Shown here: piece by piece, positions 36,866 to 48,222 of the stretch
Position numbering within the stretch: the first letter of the stretch is position 1
Layout of the letters: each line of letters starts with the position of its first letter
NCBI GenBank assembly: GCA_003427395.1
Contig: BFEA01000613.1
Span: forward strand, 329,314-393,313
DNA from: Chara braunii
Lineage: Eukaryota; Streptophyta; Charophyceae; Charales; Characeae
Direction of reading: 5' to 3'
DNA length: 64,000 nucleotides
Position numbers and translations under genes: made by a program
The notes under the pieces: model-generated
Told to the model about the DNA's origin: nothing
Databases searched by the model: none
The model's input: only the letters and a program-made list of their open reading frames with translations

Positions 36866-37539
36866 ATATCATCCGGGAGCGGGACGCGACTATGTTAGGG
36901 CTGGAGGTTGACCATTCGGACCGTGGCGTGCTGCATGGCGCCAACTGCAAGGTCATATTCTGTGGCACCGCGTGTTACGTGATGGTGGAGATCGGGAGGG
37001 TAAGGGCGCGAACGTGCTTCTTCGTCATGCCCAATGTCGACCACCCTATCCTCTTGGGGAGGTCATTCCTCTGTCGGATGGAGACCTTGGTCTTCAACAG
37101 ACATGAAGGGACGATGATCCTGGCCCTATCTGATCCGGCCTGTGGGAACTATGAAATCATCAAGTGCCGGAACACAGGGCCCTGAAGTGGGAGGAACAGG
37201 CTCAACCTCGGCTCCTTTACCTTTGAGGAGTCTGAGTACGCGCGACGGAGACTCCGAGAGGAGCAGGAGGAGGAAGGAGCGGGCGAAGTATTATCCTTGA
37301 GCCTTAATGATGTGAATAAGGCAATGGAGGTGGTGGCGGTGCATGATATGGCGGACCCTGAGGCTATAAAGGCATTGAGGGAGCAGGTTCTGGAAAGCCC
37401 TCAGGTAGGAGAGGTGGAGCTGATCTATCGGCTTCCTGGGAGGAGAGGGGACCCTGCGATGGCCCAAGCCCGAACAACAAGTCGACTTTTTTTAGGAGAG
37501 GGCTTAAGCAGGGTTCCCAAAGGCGGTACAAGACTATAG
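36766..37539 (+). pseudogene. Retropepsin-like protease region
   Basis: A frame different from gag, overlapping its end. Recognisable residues: TGAEMNIIRERDA, then HGANCKVIFCGTACYVMVEIG and FFVMPNVDHPILLGRSFL, as in retroviral-type aspartic proteases of LTR elements. The catalytic D-T/S-G-A reads H-T-G-A at 36847-36858, beside the frame change, so the active-site Asp is lost. TGA at 37183-37185 interrupts the frame, and a second stop ends it at 37537-37539. The downstream part (SLSLNDVNKAMEVVAVHDMA) links protease to RT. It would have cut the polyprotein. Confidence 0.75.
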
Positions 37540-37562
37540 ATAAGAAGTGTCGCCCGATCCCC

Positions 37563-40005
37563 GTGCTTGTCACGGAGGACGAGGAAGCCTATTATGAGCA
37601 GGAGAGGGGGCTGATAAGGTGTATGCGGAAGTACGCGCAGGCGGGGCCGTGCCGCATCAATAATGAGAATGAGGAAGGGCTGATAATCGGCGAGCCTGGC
37701 TTCCTTTCACCATTGGAACGGACCTTGATGGTGGAAACCATGAAGATGAGGCATTGCGCGTACGCGTTTAATGATGACGAGCGTGGGAGGTTGGACGTGG
37801 ATAAAATCCCAATGATACGAATCCATACCGTCCCTCATGAGCCGTGGAACCTGAGGGGCGCACGATACCCGAATCCGGATGAGGAGAAGAAGGTAGTGAA
37901 TTACTTGGACGGGAAGATGAGGACGTATGTGGTAGATTATTCCAGTAGACCGTATGCTTCCCCTTGGTTTTGTTTCATCAAGCTGAACGGAACGCTGCGA
38001 TGGGTGCAGGATCTGCAACGACTGAATGCAATGACGGTGCGGGACGCGGGAGGGTTGCCGAACGCGGATGCCCTGTCAGAATCATGCGCATGAAGGCCTA
38101 TAATCTCACTTATAGACCTTTACTCTGGGTATGACCAGTTTCCTGTGTACCCACCGGATAGGCCGGTGACGGCGATGCACACGCCAAGGGGGCTGATCCA
38201 CATGAACGTGGCGCCTCAGGGGTGGACTAATGCGGTGGCGATGGTGCAAAGGCACATGATTAGGGCCATGCAGACGGTTAGTCCACATATCACTCAGCCC
38301 TACATTGACGATTTGGCGGTCAAGGGTCCAAAGAAGAAGGAGGAAGACGAACTGATGCCAGGAGTGAGGCGGTTTGTCTGGAAGCACGTCCAGGATATCG
38401 ACCAGGTTCTGGGTCTGCTGGAAGAGCACAACCTGACAGCGAGTGGCCCCAAGTCGAAGCATTGCATGAGGGAGGCCACGATTCTGGGCTTTGTCTGCAA
38501 CGAGAAGGGGCGGAGGCCAGAAGTGAAGAAGACGGACAAGATCCTGGAGTGGCCAGTCCCCTTCCAGTCGATAACGGACGTGAGGAGCTTCCTTGGGACC
38601 TGCGGGTTTTGGAGGACTTTTGTGAAGGATTTCGCCACCAAGACGGAGCATTTAAGAAAGCTGGTGCGTCAGGATCAGGAATGGGTCTGGGGCGAGGACC
38701 AGGAGAAGGTTGTGGAAAGGATGAAGGGAGAGTTCAGGGAAGGAGGCTTGGTGTTGGGAGCGCCGAACTACGAGGTCACGGAGGAGAAACCATTTGTTGT
38801 CGAGACGGACGCTGGGCCAACTGCCTTAGGAGGAGTCCTGATTCAGGCGGAGGCTGATGGGAAGGAGAGGCCGCTGAGGTTTGAAAGCCGCACCCTCAAT
38901 ACGACTGAAAGGAATTACTCCCAGTTTACGAAGGAGACGTTGGCGGTACTCCATTGCCTAAGGACCTTCCGGAACTATATCTTTGGCGGACGACTCATTT
39001 TGAGGGTGGATCCTACCGCGCTGGCGTGTTCCCTGAAAAGTTACACTCCATCTGACCCAACCATCGCAAGGTGGTTGACTTACATTTGAATGTTTAACTT
39101 TGAGTTGGAGAGGATTCCCGGGGACAAGAACAGGGCAGATGGATTGAGCCGTATCAACTGGGACGGGGCGAATCAAGAATCAATTGAGGATACCCCACCA
39201 GTTGATGGGTTCTTGAACCAGGCAGAGGACGTCCGCCTCCACATAAATGAATGGTCGCTAAGGGTGCGTAGCTGCGTCACGCATCCTATATGGCTAGCAC
39301 CAAGGGGGTACAAGCAGAAGGAGGAGTTGGTCCTCAAACCCTTCCAGGAAGAAGATCCGTGGGGGAGTAGGGATGTTGGCTGGATGATGAGGTTGGCATT
39401 GGCAGGGACACATAGTCTAGCGGAGGAGGTAAGGACGATAGAGGAAGGTCCGACCCTGATAGAGGAACATGAGCAACTGATGGGAGGAATGTACTTGCTC
39501 ACCAACACGCTCCTGCAGGGGAACTTTAGCCAGAGGAGCGCCGCAAGTTTAGAGGAGGTCGAGCTTCTTATTCCTGAGAGTCAGGACGACGAGTTCGAAG
39601 AGGGAGAGATCAAGGAGGCCTTCCATGTTGAGGAGTATGACGGGATCTATCGGGAATTGGGGTTACTCCTGTCGTGCGAAATAAGGGATAGGGACGCTAG
39701 TGCTAAAGCCCAGAAGATGAGGCATCTTTATGTAGTAAGAGATGACCATCTGTTTATAAAGCGACAAGTTGGGAACCCCAAGAGGATCGTATGTGGGAGG
39801 AACCGGCAAATCGATGTCATAGCAGCCTTACACGATGGTATAGCAGGGGGGCACAGAGGGGTTAGTGCCACGTGCCCAAATGTAAGTGAGCTATACCATT
39901 GGGATGGAATGCTGACTATGGTCATCAAGTATTGTCAGTCATGTGTGCCTTGCCAACAGAGGTCAGCGCAAAGGCCTGGGGAGCCTCTACACCCAGGTTC
40001 GAAAG
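37563..40005 (+). pseudogene. pol: pol: reverse transcriptase, RNase H, integrase N-terminus
   Basis: A single frame with only two internal stops, TGA at 38091-38093 (Arg expected) and TGA at 39087-39089 (Trp expected). The RT has KLNGTLRWVQDLQRLNA, IDLYSGYDQF, APQGWTNAVA and a YIDD catalytic box at 38301-38312. RNase H begins around 38790 with VETDAGPTALGGVLIQ. The tether is FELERIPGDKNRADGLSR. The integrase HHCC zinc domain is at about 39831-39960 (HDGIAGGHRG, then CQSCVPC). The frame is lost near 39990, where the integrase core continues in another frame. Domain order RT-RH-INT defines a Ty3/gypsy-type element. Confidence 0.9.
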
Positions 40006-40591
40006 GGAAGTGGGGGCAGTCGTACACCTGGACCTCTTGTTCATGCCACTTGGGGAGGATGGAAGTAACTATATCTTCGATGCACGGGACAACGTTACTA
40101 GGTTTGTGGATGGTCGGGCTATCCGCACAAAGACTGACCCAGTTTTAGCAAGGTGCATCGAAGAGTACTACCTGCGTTAACCATTCGTCAAAGAATTTGT
40201 GATGGACCGAGGGTCAGAATTCACCTGTAACGAGGTGCGGACTTTGCTTGCGGGATACGGCGTGGTAGCGAATTACACTACTGCCGCGCACCCCCAGGCA
40301 AATGCACCTGTGGAAAGGGGACATAGTATCATCACGAATCTTTTGGCCAAATGGACGGAAGGGAAGCCTAACCAGTGACCGAAATTCCTGAGAGCAGCGT
40401 TCTTCGTAGAAAATGTTACAGTGAAAATGACTACCAAGTACGCGCCAGCCACACTATGGTACGGAAGGCATGCCACCTTTCCCATAGAAAGCTTCATGAA
40501 GACGCGGAGGCGCCAGGACCTGGAAGGCATGCCACCTATATGGAGCCTGGACCTCAAGGCCATGTGGGATTGCCCTCGTGTCTTGAGGTGA
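39990..40591 (+). pseudogene. Integrase catalytic core
   Basis: The core is in a frame shifted from the RT frame. Asp in VHLDLLF (40031-40033), Asp in VMDRGSEF (40205-40207) and Glu in APVERGH (40313-40315) form the D-D-35-E triad with exactly 35 residues between the last two. Stops at 40178-40180 and 40376-40378 interrupt it. The C-terminal part includes TTKYAPATLWYGRHATFP. It would insert the cDNA into chromosomes. Confidence 0.85.
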
Positions 40592-40836
40592 CTACTGAGA
40601 CCATGGGGACGCCTTCTGCATCGAGTTCGCAGGGGAGAAAGAAGAAGACTGCCAGATGGCACGATACCTCCTGTTTTTGGTGCAAGGAGAAAGGGCATAG
40701 AGCCGTGGACTGTCCAGAGCTCCTTGAGGATAAGGCCGGGGGGCGAGTTGTGGAGGTCGACGACAAATTCTATGACAGACAGGGCAGGGTAGTAGACGGA
40801 GCTCCAGATGGGGGCAGGGCTCAGTTATATAGGTAG
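40375..40836 (+). pseudogene. Extra CCHC zinc-knuckle frame after integrase
   Basis: A frame overlapping the end of integrase encodes CFWCKEKGHRAVDC (C-x2-C-x4-H-x4-C) at 40672-40713, then GGRVVEVDDKFYDRQGRVV, and stops at TAG 40834-40836. More gag-like residues follow that stop (NQEEL). The knuckle resembles gag of LTR elements but is distinct from this element's own knuckle at 35699. It may be a gag fragment from another element joined here, or an accessory ORF in the position where some elements have a third gene. Confidence 0.55.
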
Positions 40837-42954
40837 AACCAGGAGGAATTGTGTGAGTAGGGATCGGTCTGTCTATATATTGATAGGACTAGAGACCCTC
40901 GACATACACAGGGCGGGGTTAAGGGTGTACATACCTTGAGTCAGTTGAGCGGGCCATAGATGTATGTGTGCGTAGGAGTGGCGGGATGAGTTTCTATCCG
41001 GTTATACATATGCGTTTGACTTTTGTTCACTTGTTTCCTCTTGAGTTTTTTCGTGGGCTACGACCCAGGGGTAGGACTCAACTGTGTGATATATGAGACC
41101 ATTTAGTTACATTTGGTTTTGTGGTTCAGAAGTTATTGTTGCTCTGAACGGGATTTGGGAGTTTACAGCACTCGGGATATGAGTTTCCCAGCAGGGGAGG
41201 ACAGGGGCCGGCCGTGCTGCGGATGTTAGGTGGATGCTATGTCCCCGAGTGTATTTGGTGAGCGTATAGTGGGGTTATGAGTCCTGCCAGACAGGCAGGG
41301 TATTGAGTGGAGCGCTTGTATTCGGTTGTTGGGGGAGGCATTCTACTCCCTGAGTGTACTATGAGTTGAGATCATGTGGGACTTGTCTTGTGACGATCAC
41401 TATCACTCTCACATGTGTGGATTTATCTCGATGAGTGTTTAGCTTTGTGTGAGAGATGTACAGGATATATCTCATGGGCATGATTGTGTAAATCGTAAAG
41501 TTGTCTACCCTCCGGTATACTCGTGCGGTCTGCTGCAAGCGGACGAGAGGGCAGAGTATAAGGAAGGGAAGTGCAGTCTGTTTGTGAAAACTGTGGGAAC
41601 CCTACGGGATTGATGGATTTAGGAATTTGCATGTTTGGTCATACGAAACATCGTTGCCCAAATCAGGGGACCCAGAGGGTGGCCCCTCAGTTTGAGTTGT
41701 TTGATGATTAAGACCCCCTTCATGATTCTGGTTTAGGTGGGAATTGCATTATATGGAGGCCCCTTCATGGTTTTGGAAGAGGTCATGAGAGGAGTCATCC
41801 CGTACAAAATAAGGGGATGACCGGGAAATCTTTTATGAGAGGCGCCCTTTACTAAAGTAAGGGCGAGTAAAAAGTTGACTGGTATGGAAAACATTGTTTG
41901 TATTAATAAAGTTTGACGAGAAGGGACCATGTTTGCTTGAAGCATTTAAAAAGGGCAAGGGATGCCTCAGGATGGGCGACTGCTGGCTCTGATCAAGTCA
42001 GGAGCCGCGGCCATGTGAATCCGACAGGGATGGTTTGTGATTGAGCGAAGGATGTCGTGCCTATTATAGGAGGGCCGGTAAATGCCTTCAGACCCTTGCG
42101 TAGTCCCGCAATGGCCTGTGAGTTTGTTTGTGACGCCTCGCCTGGCCACCTGTGCTAATTCTGAGACATATTTAAAGGAATACAAAGTTAACGGTAAAGC
42201 TTAGTGCCACCTGGGCGCAACCCCTAGTGGATGGTTGCTAGTCGGCACAACCTGGCTGCGGGCCCGCAAGGTAAGAGTTTAAGGGGAGTTGCCCGCCCCA
42301 GGGAAATTACTTCGCGGGATAACAGTCGAGTCCTTTGGAGACCCTGATTGATTGATTATCAGGGACATACCTGTCGTTGTATAACCAGCGAGAGGATACC
42401 GCCGCTAAGGTAACAGTGCGGTGGGCCGTAGACCTGGCCCGATCAGCCAGACTACGGTGGACCCAGATGGGGACCTGGCATTTCTGTAATAGACTGCAGA
42501 GAAGCCCGAGAGAGGCTACAAGTTTATACGTGCGTATTTTGTTTGACTATGAGGAATTTGTTGAAGAAGGCAAATAATACCTTCATAGGTCCCACTCGAA
42601 GCCCGCGTCCCTAGTTATGGCTCTGCTTACGAGAAAGAGGCTAACTGGGACACCCAACGAGAAGCCGGCGGTTGTCTAGGATGAAGGGGAAGAGGATGGT
42701 TTGAGGGCCTTTGGAACTTATGCTGTAGTATTGACGCGTAATACACCGGCGTCCTGGTGTCAGGACAATGGAGACCCAGGTTGAAACCCTGGCAGCATAT
42801 AGTTGTGTTGGCACGGTTTGATGGAGGCCTCGACCCTGAGTCTATTGGCTAATCGGATTGGTTCTGATCTCGTCAACATTTGGAATGTGAGGGAGTCTAT
42901 AGCTTTTTGATCTGGCGACGCGACGGGGACGTCGCTTAATGTGGTCCGGTAAGC
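40837..42954. other. 3' internal region without a supported gene
   Basis: About 2.1 kb between the zinc-knuckle frame and the right LTR. Only short reading frames occur (for example 42377-42577), with no recognisable domain. No clear polypurine tract precedes the LTR. Confidence 0.45.
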
Positions 42955-43581
42955 TGTCGGCGCGAATACCCTTACAAGGGTACCTGCCCTGGTTTTTGCA
43001 AGTGGCAGAAAGGCTCGGTTCACCTGGATTTTGAGTGCCTGCACGGGAAAATGCGAGGGCCGTCCGCACGCGGGCAAGGGTCTGCCTTGTTCCAATAGGG
43101 AGTACGTGGGCGCGCAATTTAAGGCGCGCGTGTGATTTTTCTAATTCATTGAGCGGCCAGTGTGGCCGACCGACCCGGACCGTGTCTCGAGTTTGGTTAG
43201 GGCATGAAAGCTTGTCATTTGGCCAGGCGCGCGCGACCGATGGTAGGGCTGGTGCGCCGGTAGGCGCATGGGCCGGTCACGGCGCAGGGTGGTAGACCGG
43301 CGCGGATACTTAGGAGCCGTGGGTACAAATGTGGGCCGAAAAGGGGTAACCGGGCGATATCCTGGCAGGAACGCCGCGCGACACCGCCTTATATGGGAAG
43401 CCACGCCTGCAAGTCGCAAGCTTGGGCATAGCCCTACAGGTTACGGTGCTGGACTTGCGTGGAGGAGATTCGGGGATCGAGGTCGGCAGGCGGCAGCGCG
43501 GAGCAAAGGAGCAGCGAAGGGCTGAGGGGTTGAGGGTCCCGCGGGACTATCCCCTTTAGTTTTGTTAGGGGATTCCGCTCA

Positions 43582-45405
43582 CGGGCCCACGCTGCAAGGA
43601 CAAGAAGGGGCGCCAGTCGGTCGCGCCCGGCGTTGGCCAGCCTCCCTATTTTCCTTCCTTTTTGCCTTTTGTTGTCTTAGTGCCAGCTGGCTTTCTTAGC
43701 TGGATAGGACAGCTGGAGCCGGACACCCGGCCTGGGGCTGGCTATGACCATAGGGCGCTGGTATAACAGGCACGCCTGTGAACTGCTGAGGCGGGGGCCT
43801 GTGTCGGACCTAGGAAGGGTCGCGCGACCACTCCGAAGTGCTCAAGGGGGCGGTGGCGTGCAGACCCTCTGGGAGTGGGGTAGTAGAGAGTCGCATGGCC
43901 CCTGCACGAGGGTGATATGAGTAGACCGTGACGGGGGGGGGGGGCGACGCCCACAATCGGGGAAAGAACCCGGATGTGAGATAGGCCGGGTACATACATG
44001 AGGAGGAGTGTAGGATCTCTGGGCCAACACGGGGAATTACCCCGGCCAAGATTTTTTGAATCCGTGACACTTGGAGGGGATACAGGGAGGGGGTTCGCAT
44101 AGGCCGTCGTGCGGAGGCAATCTGTAGAGATCCGGGAGTGAACCCGGACGGGAATCGAGGCTTGGGCCACGCTCGATGTATACGGGGCGGCGGAACCTTT
44201 TCAAAGAGCGGGGAGATCCGCAATCCAAGAAAGATTCGTGTAGCGTCCATGCAGGGATGTTATTCGGGGCGAACCTGGATGGTAACTGGGTTAGGAGCGT
44301 GCAAAAAGCAAAAGAAAGAGGGGGAGGGGAGGATTTTTTTTCCTTTCTAGAGTTACCTTTTGTGTTTCCTTCCTTTTTTTTTCTTTGTTGTTTTTGTTTT
44401 TTTTTGTCGCGGCCGGCCAACTTGCTGACGAAGCCGAGTGGGGAGACTCGTCGGCCACTATATACAGTCTGGAAGGAACCCGGATGCACGCCGCGCCGGG
44501 TACGGGCAGACAACCGGGGGGGGGGGGGGGGTCCCCTCGTGCAAAACCGTTGGGGCATCTAAAGAAATCAGGAGTGGACCTGGACGCGAATCGCGCGGGG
44601 TACAGACGGAAAGGGGGATGGGCGTGACCACGAAGAACCGCATCGAGGAAGGGCCGATACAGAAAAGATCAGTCTGGCCCCTGCGCAAGGATGACATGCA
44701 TAAATCGGACGAAGACCCGAGCGCCCGCGACTTTTGTTTTTTTTGCTTGCTCACTTTTTCGTGGCGCGCTTCTGGGCAAACCGACGGGTGGTAGTAACGG
44801 AGCGGGCAGAGGTAAGCGAGGCAGCGGGCCAGCGGGAGGGTGACAGGCGGAGCGACGGCCATCACTGCGCAGGGAGAGAACGCAGACGCGGGCCTGGCTA
44901 GGTGCGTGCGGGGGTGGTGGTCGGAAGGGAGATGACGGGGCTGTGGACGCAGCGGACAGTGGGAGTGACAAGCCGAGCGGAGGGAGCCGAGCGGCACCGA
45001 GCGGTCGAGCTGGCCAGTGCGGCGGAGTGATGAACGTAGGGGTAGGAGGAGGAGGAGGTGAATCTGGCCGGGTCGCCGTGCCGGATGCGTTTAGTAAAGG
45101 AAACGATGGCAGGACGAGCTGGCGCATGCTAAGGAGGGGTAGGGGCGGACGCCGCGGAGGGTGAATACTGGCGGGGGGGGAGTTTTGGTCGACAGAATGA
45201 GTATCACAGGTGAAGAACAGGAAGGAGCGCGTTGGATACGGGATAGTAGGTGAGAAGGTAGAGGCGGGATGAGTTCCGCAGAGACGGGCGAAGGGGGAGA
45301 AATGGTGTGAAGATACGAATGAATCGGTTTGAAGTTAGCGGAAGATTCATCCAAAGTTTTGACTAGCCCTGCGCGTAAAGAGCGGAGAGGGAGGCTTACT
45401 GGCGG
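43582..45405. repeat. Block only in the right LTR, with U6-like repeats
   Basis: G-rich 1824-bp block. It holds several GAACCCGGATG-like motifs (43966, 44141, 44271, 44477 and a weaker one near 44577), some followed by GGGTAC, and long G tracts. A clear U6-derived segment is at 44654-44708. Weaker U6-like segments (GCATGGCCCCTGCACGAGG near 43886, and around 44530) suggest a decayed tandem unit containing U6 sequence. Either it was inserted here or it was deleted from the left LTR. No coding sequence is supported. Confidence 0.6.
44654..44708 (+). pseudogene. U6: U6 snRNA fragment
   Basis: Aligns with the central part of plant U6 from CGATACAGA through GGCCCCTGCGCAAGGATGAC to GCATAAATCG, with about five mismatches over 53 nt. 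It includes the part deleted from the copy at 494-590. Neither the 5' stem-loop nor the 3' end is attached, so it cannot be a functional gene. Confidence 0.85.
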
Positions 45406-46205
45406 GGTGAAGTGCTGTGCATCCCAACGAGCGGGCCTAGTGGTGAGGGTGTGGGGCCGGCCGCACAGTTAGAAGATCCGCCTGTTGACTGGTGGGACGT
45501 TCCTCCTAACAGACTCTGTAGACCGGGGCCAACTGCAGTAGTGCAAGCGCATTCCTGGCCTGCGTGGTGTGCGTATGGGCAGGCTGGGTGCCTGAGCCGT
45601 GCCAGGATGCTGAGTGTCGACAATATGACCATCTGTGATCCAACCCCTGACTGCTGAGGCTGGTGCTATACCCAGCAAGTGTCACGACGAGCCATGCTTG
45701 ACTGCACCACGTAAGGCTGGGTGCTGCTGCAGTTATTGGCAACGGCGGTAGTGCTTGCCATTGTTGGTCGGCTCAGATTGTTGCATATCCACTGCTGGGC
45801 TAGAAAGAAGAGGTAAGGCTCGGGGAGGTGGTCAGGATTGGACGAATAGAGGGTGGTGTTGTGAGCTGAAGGTCGCCGCAAAGTCACCTTGGCAGTTTGA
45901 CCCTGTTAACCAAGCTGTCACTTGGCCGCCATTGCGGGCCCCTCAGGCGTACGAGGAGTTGAAGGCCCTCTCAAGCGAGTCTGAGTGTTTTCTTCCTGAG
46001 TCTGAGAGTCTTACTCCTTCACATCCTACCCTTCTTACTCTAAGTCTGGTCCTTTGACACTGAGAGGAAGGCGGCAGGCGGGTGTGTGGCCCATAAACCG
46101 TGCCAAGGCCTTGTGGGAGGTTGCCCCACCGATTGCGGGAGCTCTGTCGGGACTCAGGCGGAGTCCTGGAGGCAGGGAACTGAGTGGTAATCCCTTGACT
46201 CCCTC

Positions 46206-46211
46206 TATAAA
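46206..46211 (+). promoter_or_regulatory. TATA box of the right LTR
   Basis: TATAAA in the same context as 29671-29676. Transcription from here would run outward into the ORFX copies. Confidence 0.45.
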
Positions 46212-46458
46212 CCCAGCTACATCCCCTACTTGTACATCTCTCTACGTTTGACTGAGGGTATTGTCTGGATCCTGTACTTTGGTTTTGGTTTGACTGTCAG
46301 GACTTAAGTTAGACTGAAGTAAAGAAGCGTGTGTGCAATCTCAGTCTCAGTTTTTGCTGATTGCCTGAAAGCAGATTGTGAACGAAGTGGGTTGCATCTG
46401 GGGGAAGGCTGGGAGGAAGGCAGTTTGTGTGTAGTCTGACTGGGTCATTAAGGCAGGG

Positions 46459-47389
46459 AGGTCCCCTTAAGTTTGGGGAAGCCCAACGCTTTGTTTATTT
46501 TTGGTTTGCAAGGAGCCTCACGCCGCTTTATAAGTTTAGGTAGCCTGAAGCTCTGGAAGTTGGATGTCCCCATAAGTTTGGGGAGACCTGGTGCTGTGAA
46601 TTGTTTGGAGGGTCAAGACGCTGTATAAGTTTAGGTGTCCTGGCTGCTCTGACTTGTGAGGGTTTGATTGTGGGTGGCTTTCAGGAACCCAATGCGCTCT
46701 ATGAGTTTAGGTACCTTGGGTTGCCTTGTTTTTTTTGGGGCTCTCTAAGTTTTTTTCGTTCTGAACAAGGAGCTATGAACCGCTCTATAAGTTTAGGTGG
46801 TTCAGCCCTTCTCTTGTTTTGTTCTAAGGGAGTAATTATGACAAGGGACAGGCCGCTCTATGAGTTTAGGTAGCCTATCCCACTGCCTCGCACAGATTGG
46901 GTCAGAGAGAAACGAACATGGCTGAGGATCAGACCGCTCTATAAGTTTAGGTAGTCTGACTCAATGCCTCGCACATGTTGCAACCTAATGGATATAAATT
47001 GGCTATTTTGTATTACTATGCTATTACGAACAGACTGGTCAGGCCGCTCTATAAGTTTAGGTAGCCTGACTATAGCGTATCACAACAGAAAAGATTATAA
47101 CTAAGAGATATAATCGAAGGTAAACTTGGGTGGGCTGAGCAATGTTCTAAGTTGAGCGGCTCAACCTTATGTCCCTTTGAAGACTAAGCTCAGAGAGGTA
47201 TATACAAATTGACTATTTAAACAGTCAGGGCGGTTAGAGCGGCCTACCCATACGCCCAAAGAAGAGAGAAGTAGTTGTGCCCTCTATTTGTGTATACCTC
47301 GCCGAGTTAGAACGCTCTATAAGTTTAGGTATTCTGACTTTAAGCCTGGCTAAGGTGGGTGCGCTCTGTAAGTTAAGGTGCCCTGACCT
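46459..47389 (+). repeat. Hairpin array I, right LTR
   Basis: Same array as 29925-30872, with independent changes. GTCAGGC/GCCTGAC, TCAGAC/GTCTGA and TGAACC/GGTTCA are unchanged. The copy near 46846 pairs better here (GGGACAGGC/GCCTATCCC) than on the left. The variant CCCC-ATAAGTTT-GGGG near 46568 is perfect here but mismatched on the left. Confidence 0.8.
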
Positions 47390-47684
47390 CTGCCTTATGT
47401 AAGTTGGGTATGAGGGGATAACCCACTGAAAGGTCATGAATTATTGTTTGCTCAGATTGGCTTGGGGATGGTGAGAGTACTTACCTTTGTGGTCTGGCCT
47501 GCCTGTGGCTGAGTGAGGTTACTACTTGGTCTGGGTTTCAGGTTGACATGTAGTTGCTTTAGAGGCTCGCCACGTGCTAGAGCGATAGGAGTTCGGTCAA
47601 TTGCTGCATTTTCCGAGCTGGCTTTATTTTACTTCGATCAATTCTTGCATTTTCTGAGATCTTTTGTTTTACTTGGCTTTGTAT

Positions 47685-48222
47685 AAATTTTGGCAAGCTA
47701 CTTTCTCTACGGGAAGCGCTGCCGAAATTTCTACAAATCCAAGGAGTTAGTCAACTTTTGACTTGTCAAAGTTCAACTTATCTATTCTTTATATCTGACT
47801 TAGTAAAAATTTGAAAAGTCTCCTTTTCTAAAGGGAATGCTGCCCAAATTTTTGCTAATTCAGGGAGTTCGACAAAATTGGACTTTGAGAAGTCAGAGTT
47901 ATCTTCAGATTCTGAACTTAGCCTTGTATAAATTTTGGAATAACACTCTTCTAAAGGGAGTGCTGCCAAAATTTCTGCAAAACTAAGGAATTAGTTAAAT
48001 CTTGTCTAAGTTGAACTCAAGTTGCCTTGTGAATTCATATCTGACCTAGTATAAATCTGGGAAGTCTCCCTTTCTAAAGGGAGTGCTGTCCAGATTTCTA
48101 CTGATTCAGGGAGTTAGACAGAATTTGATTTTCCAGAGTTGGAGCTTATTTCTGCTTTCATATTTCGGTTGATATAAAATTTGAAAAGGTACTTTTCCTG
48201 CGGGAAGCGCTGCCGAAATGTC
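47685..48222 (+). repeat. Hairpin array II, right LTR
   Basis: Same units as in the left LTR. The first stem pairs better here (AAATTTTGGC/GCCGAAATTT, no mismatch apart from a wobble), and the second becomes AAAAATTTG/CAAATTTTT, fully paired, where the left LTR has a G-T pair. Confidence 0.72.

Noticed and set aside
42377-42577. Small ORF as a fifth ORFX copy or an env-like gene
   Set aside because: None of the ORFX blocks could be aligned, and there is no signal peptide or membrane segment.
44037-45127. Pro-rich minus-strand reading frames in the 1.8-kb block
   Set aside because: G-rich plus strand makes Pro-rich complements by composition; no domain seen.
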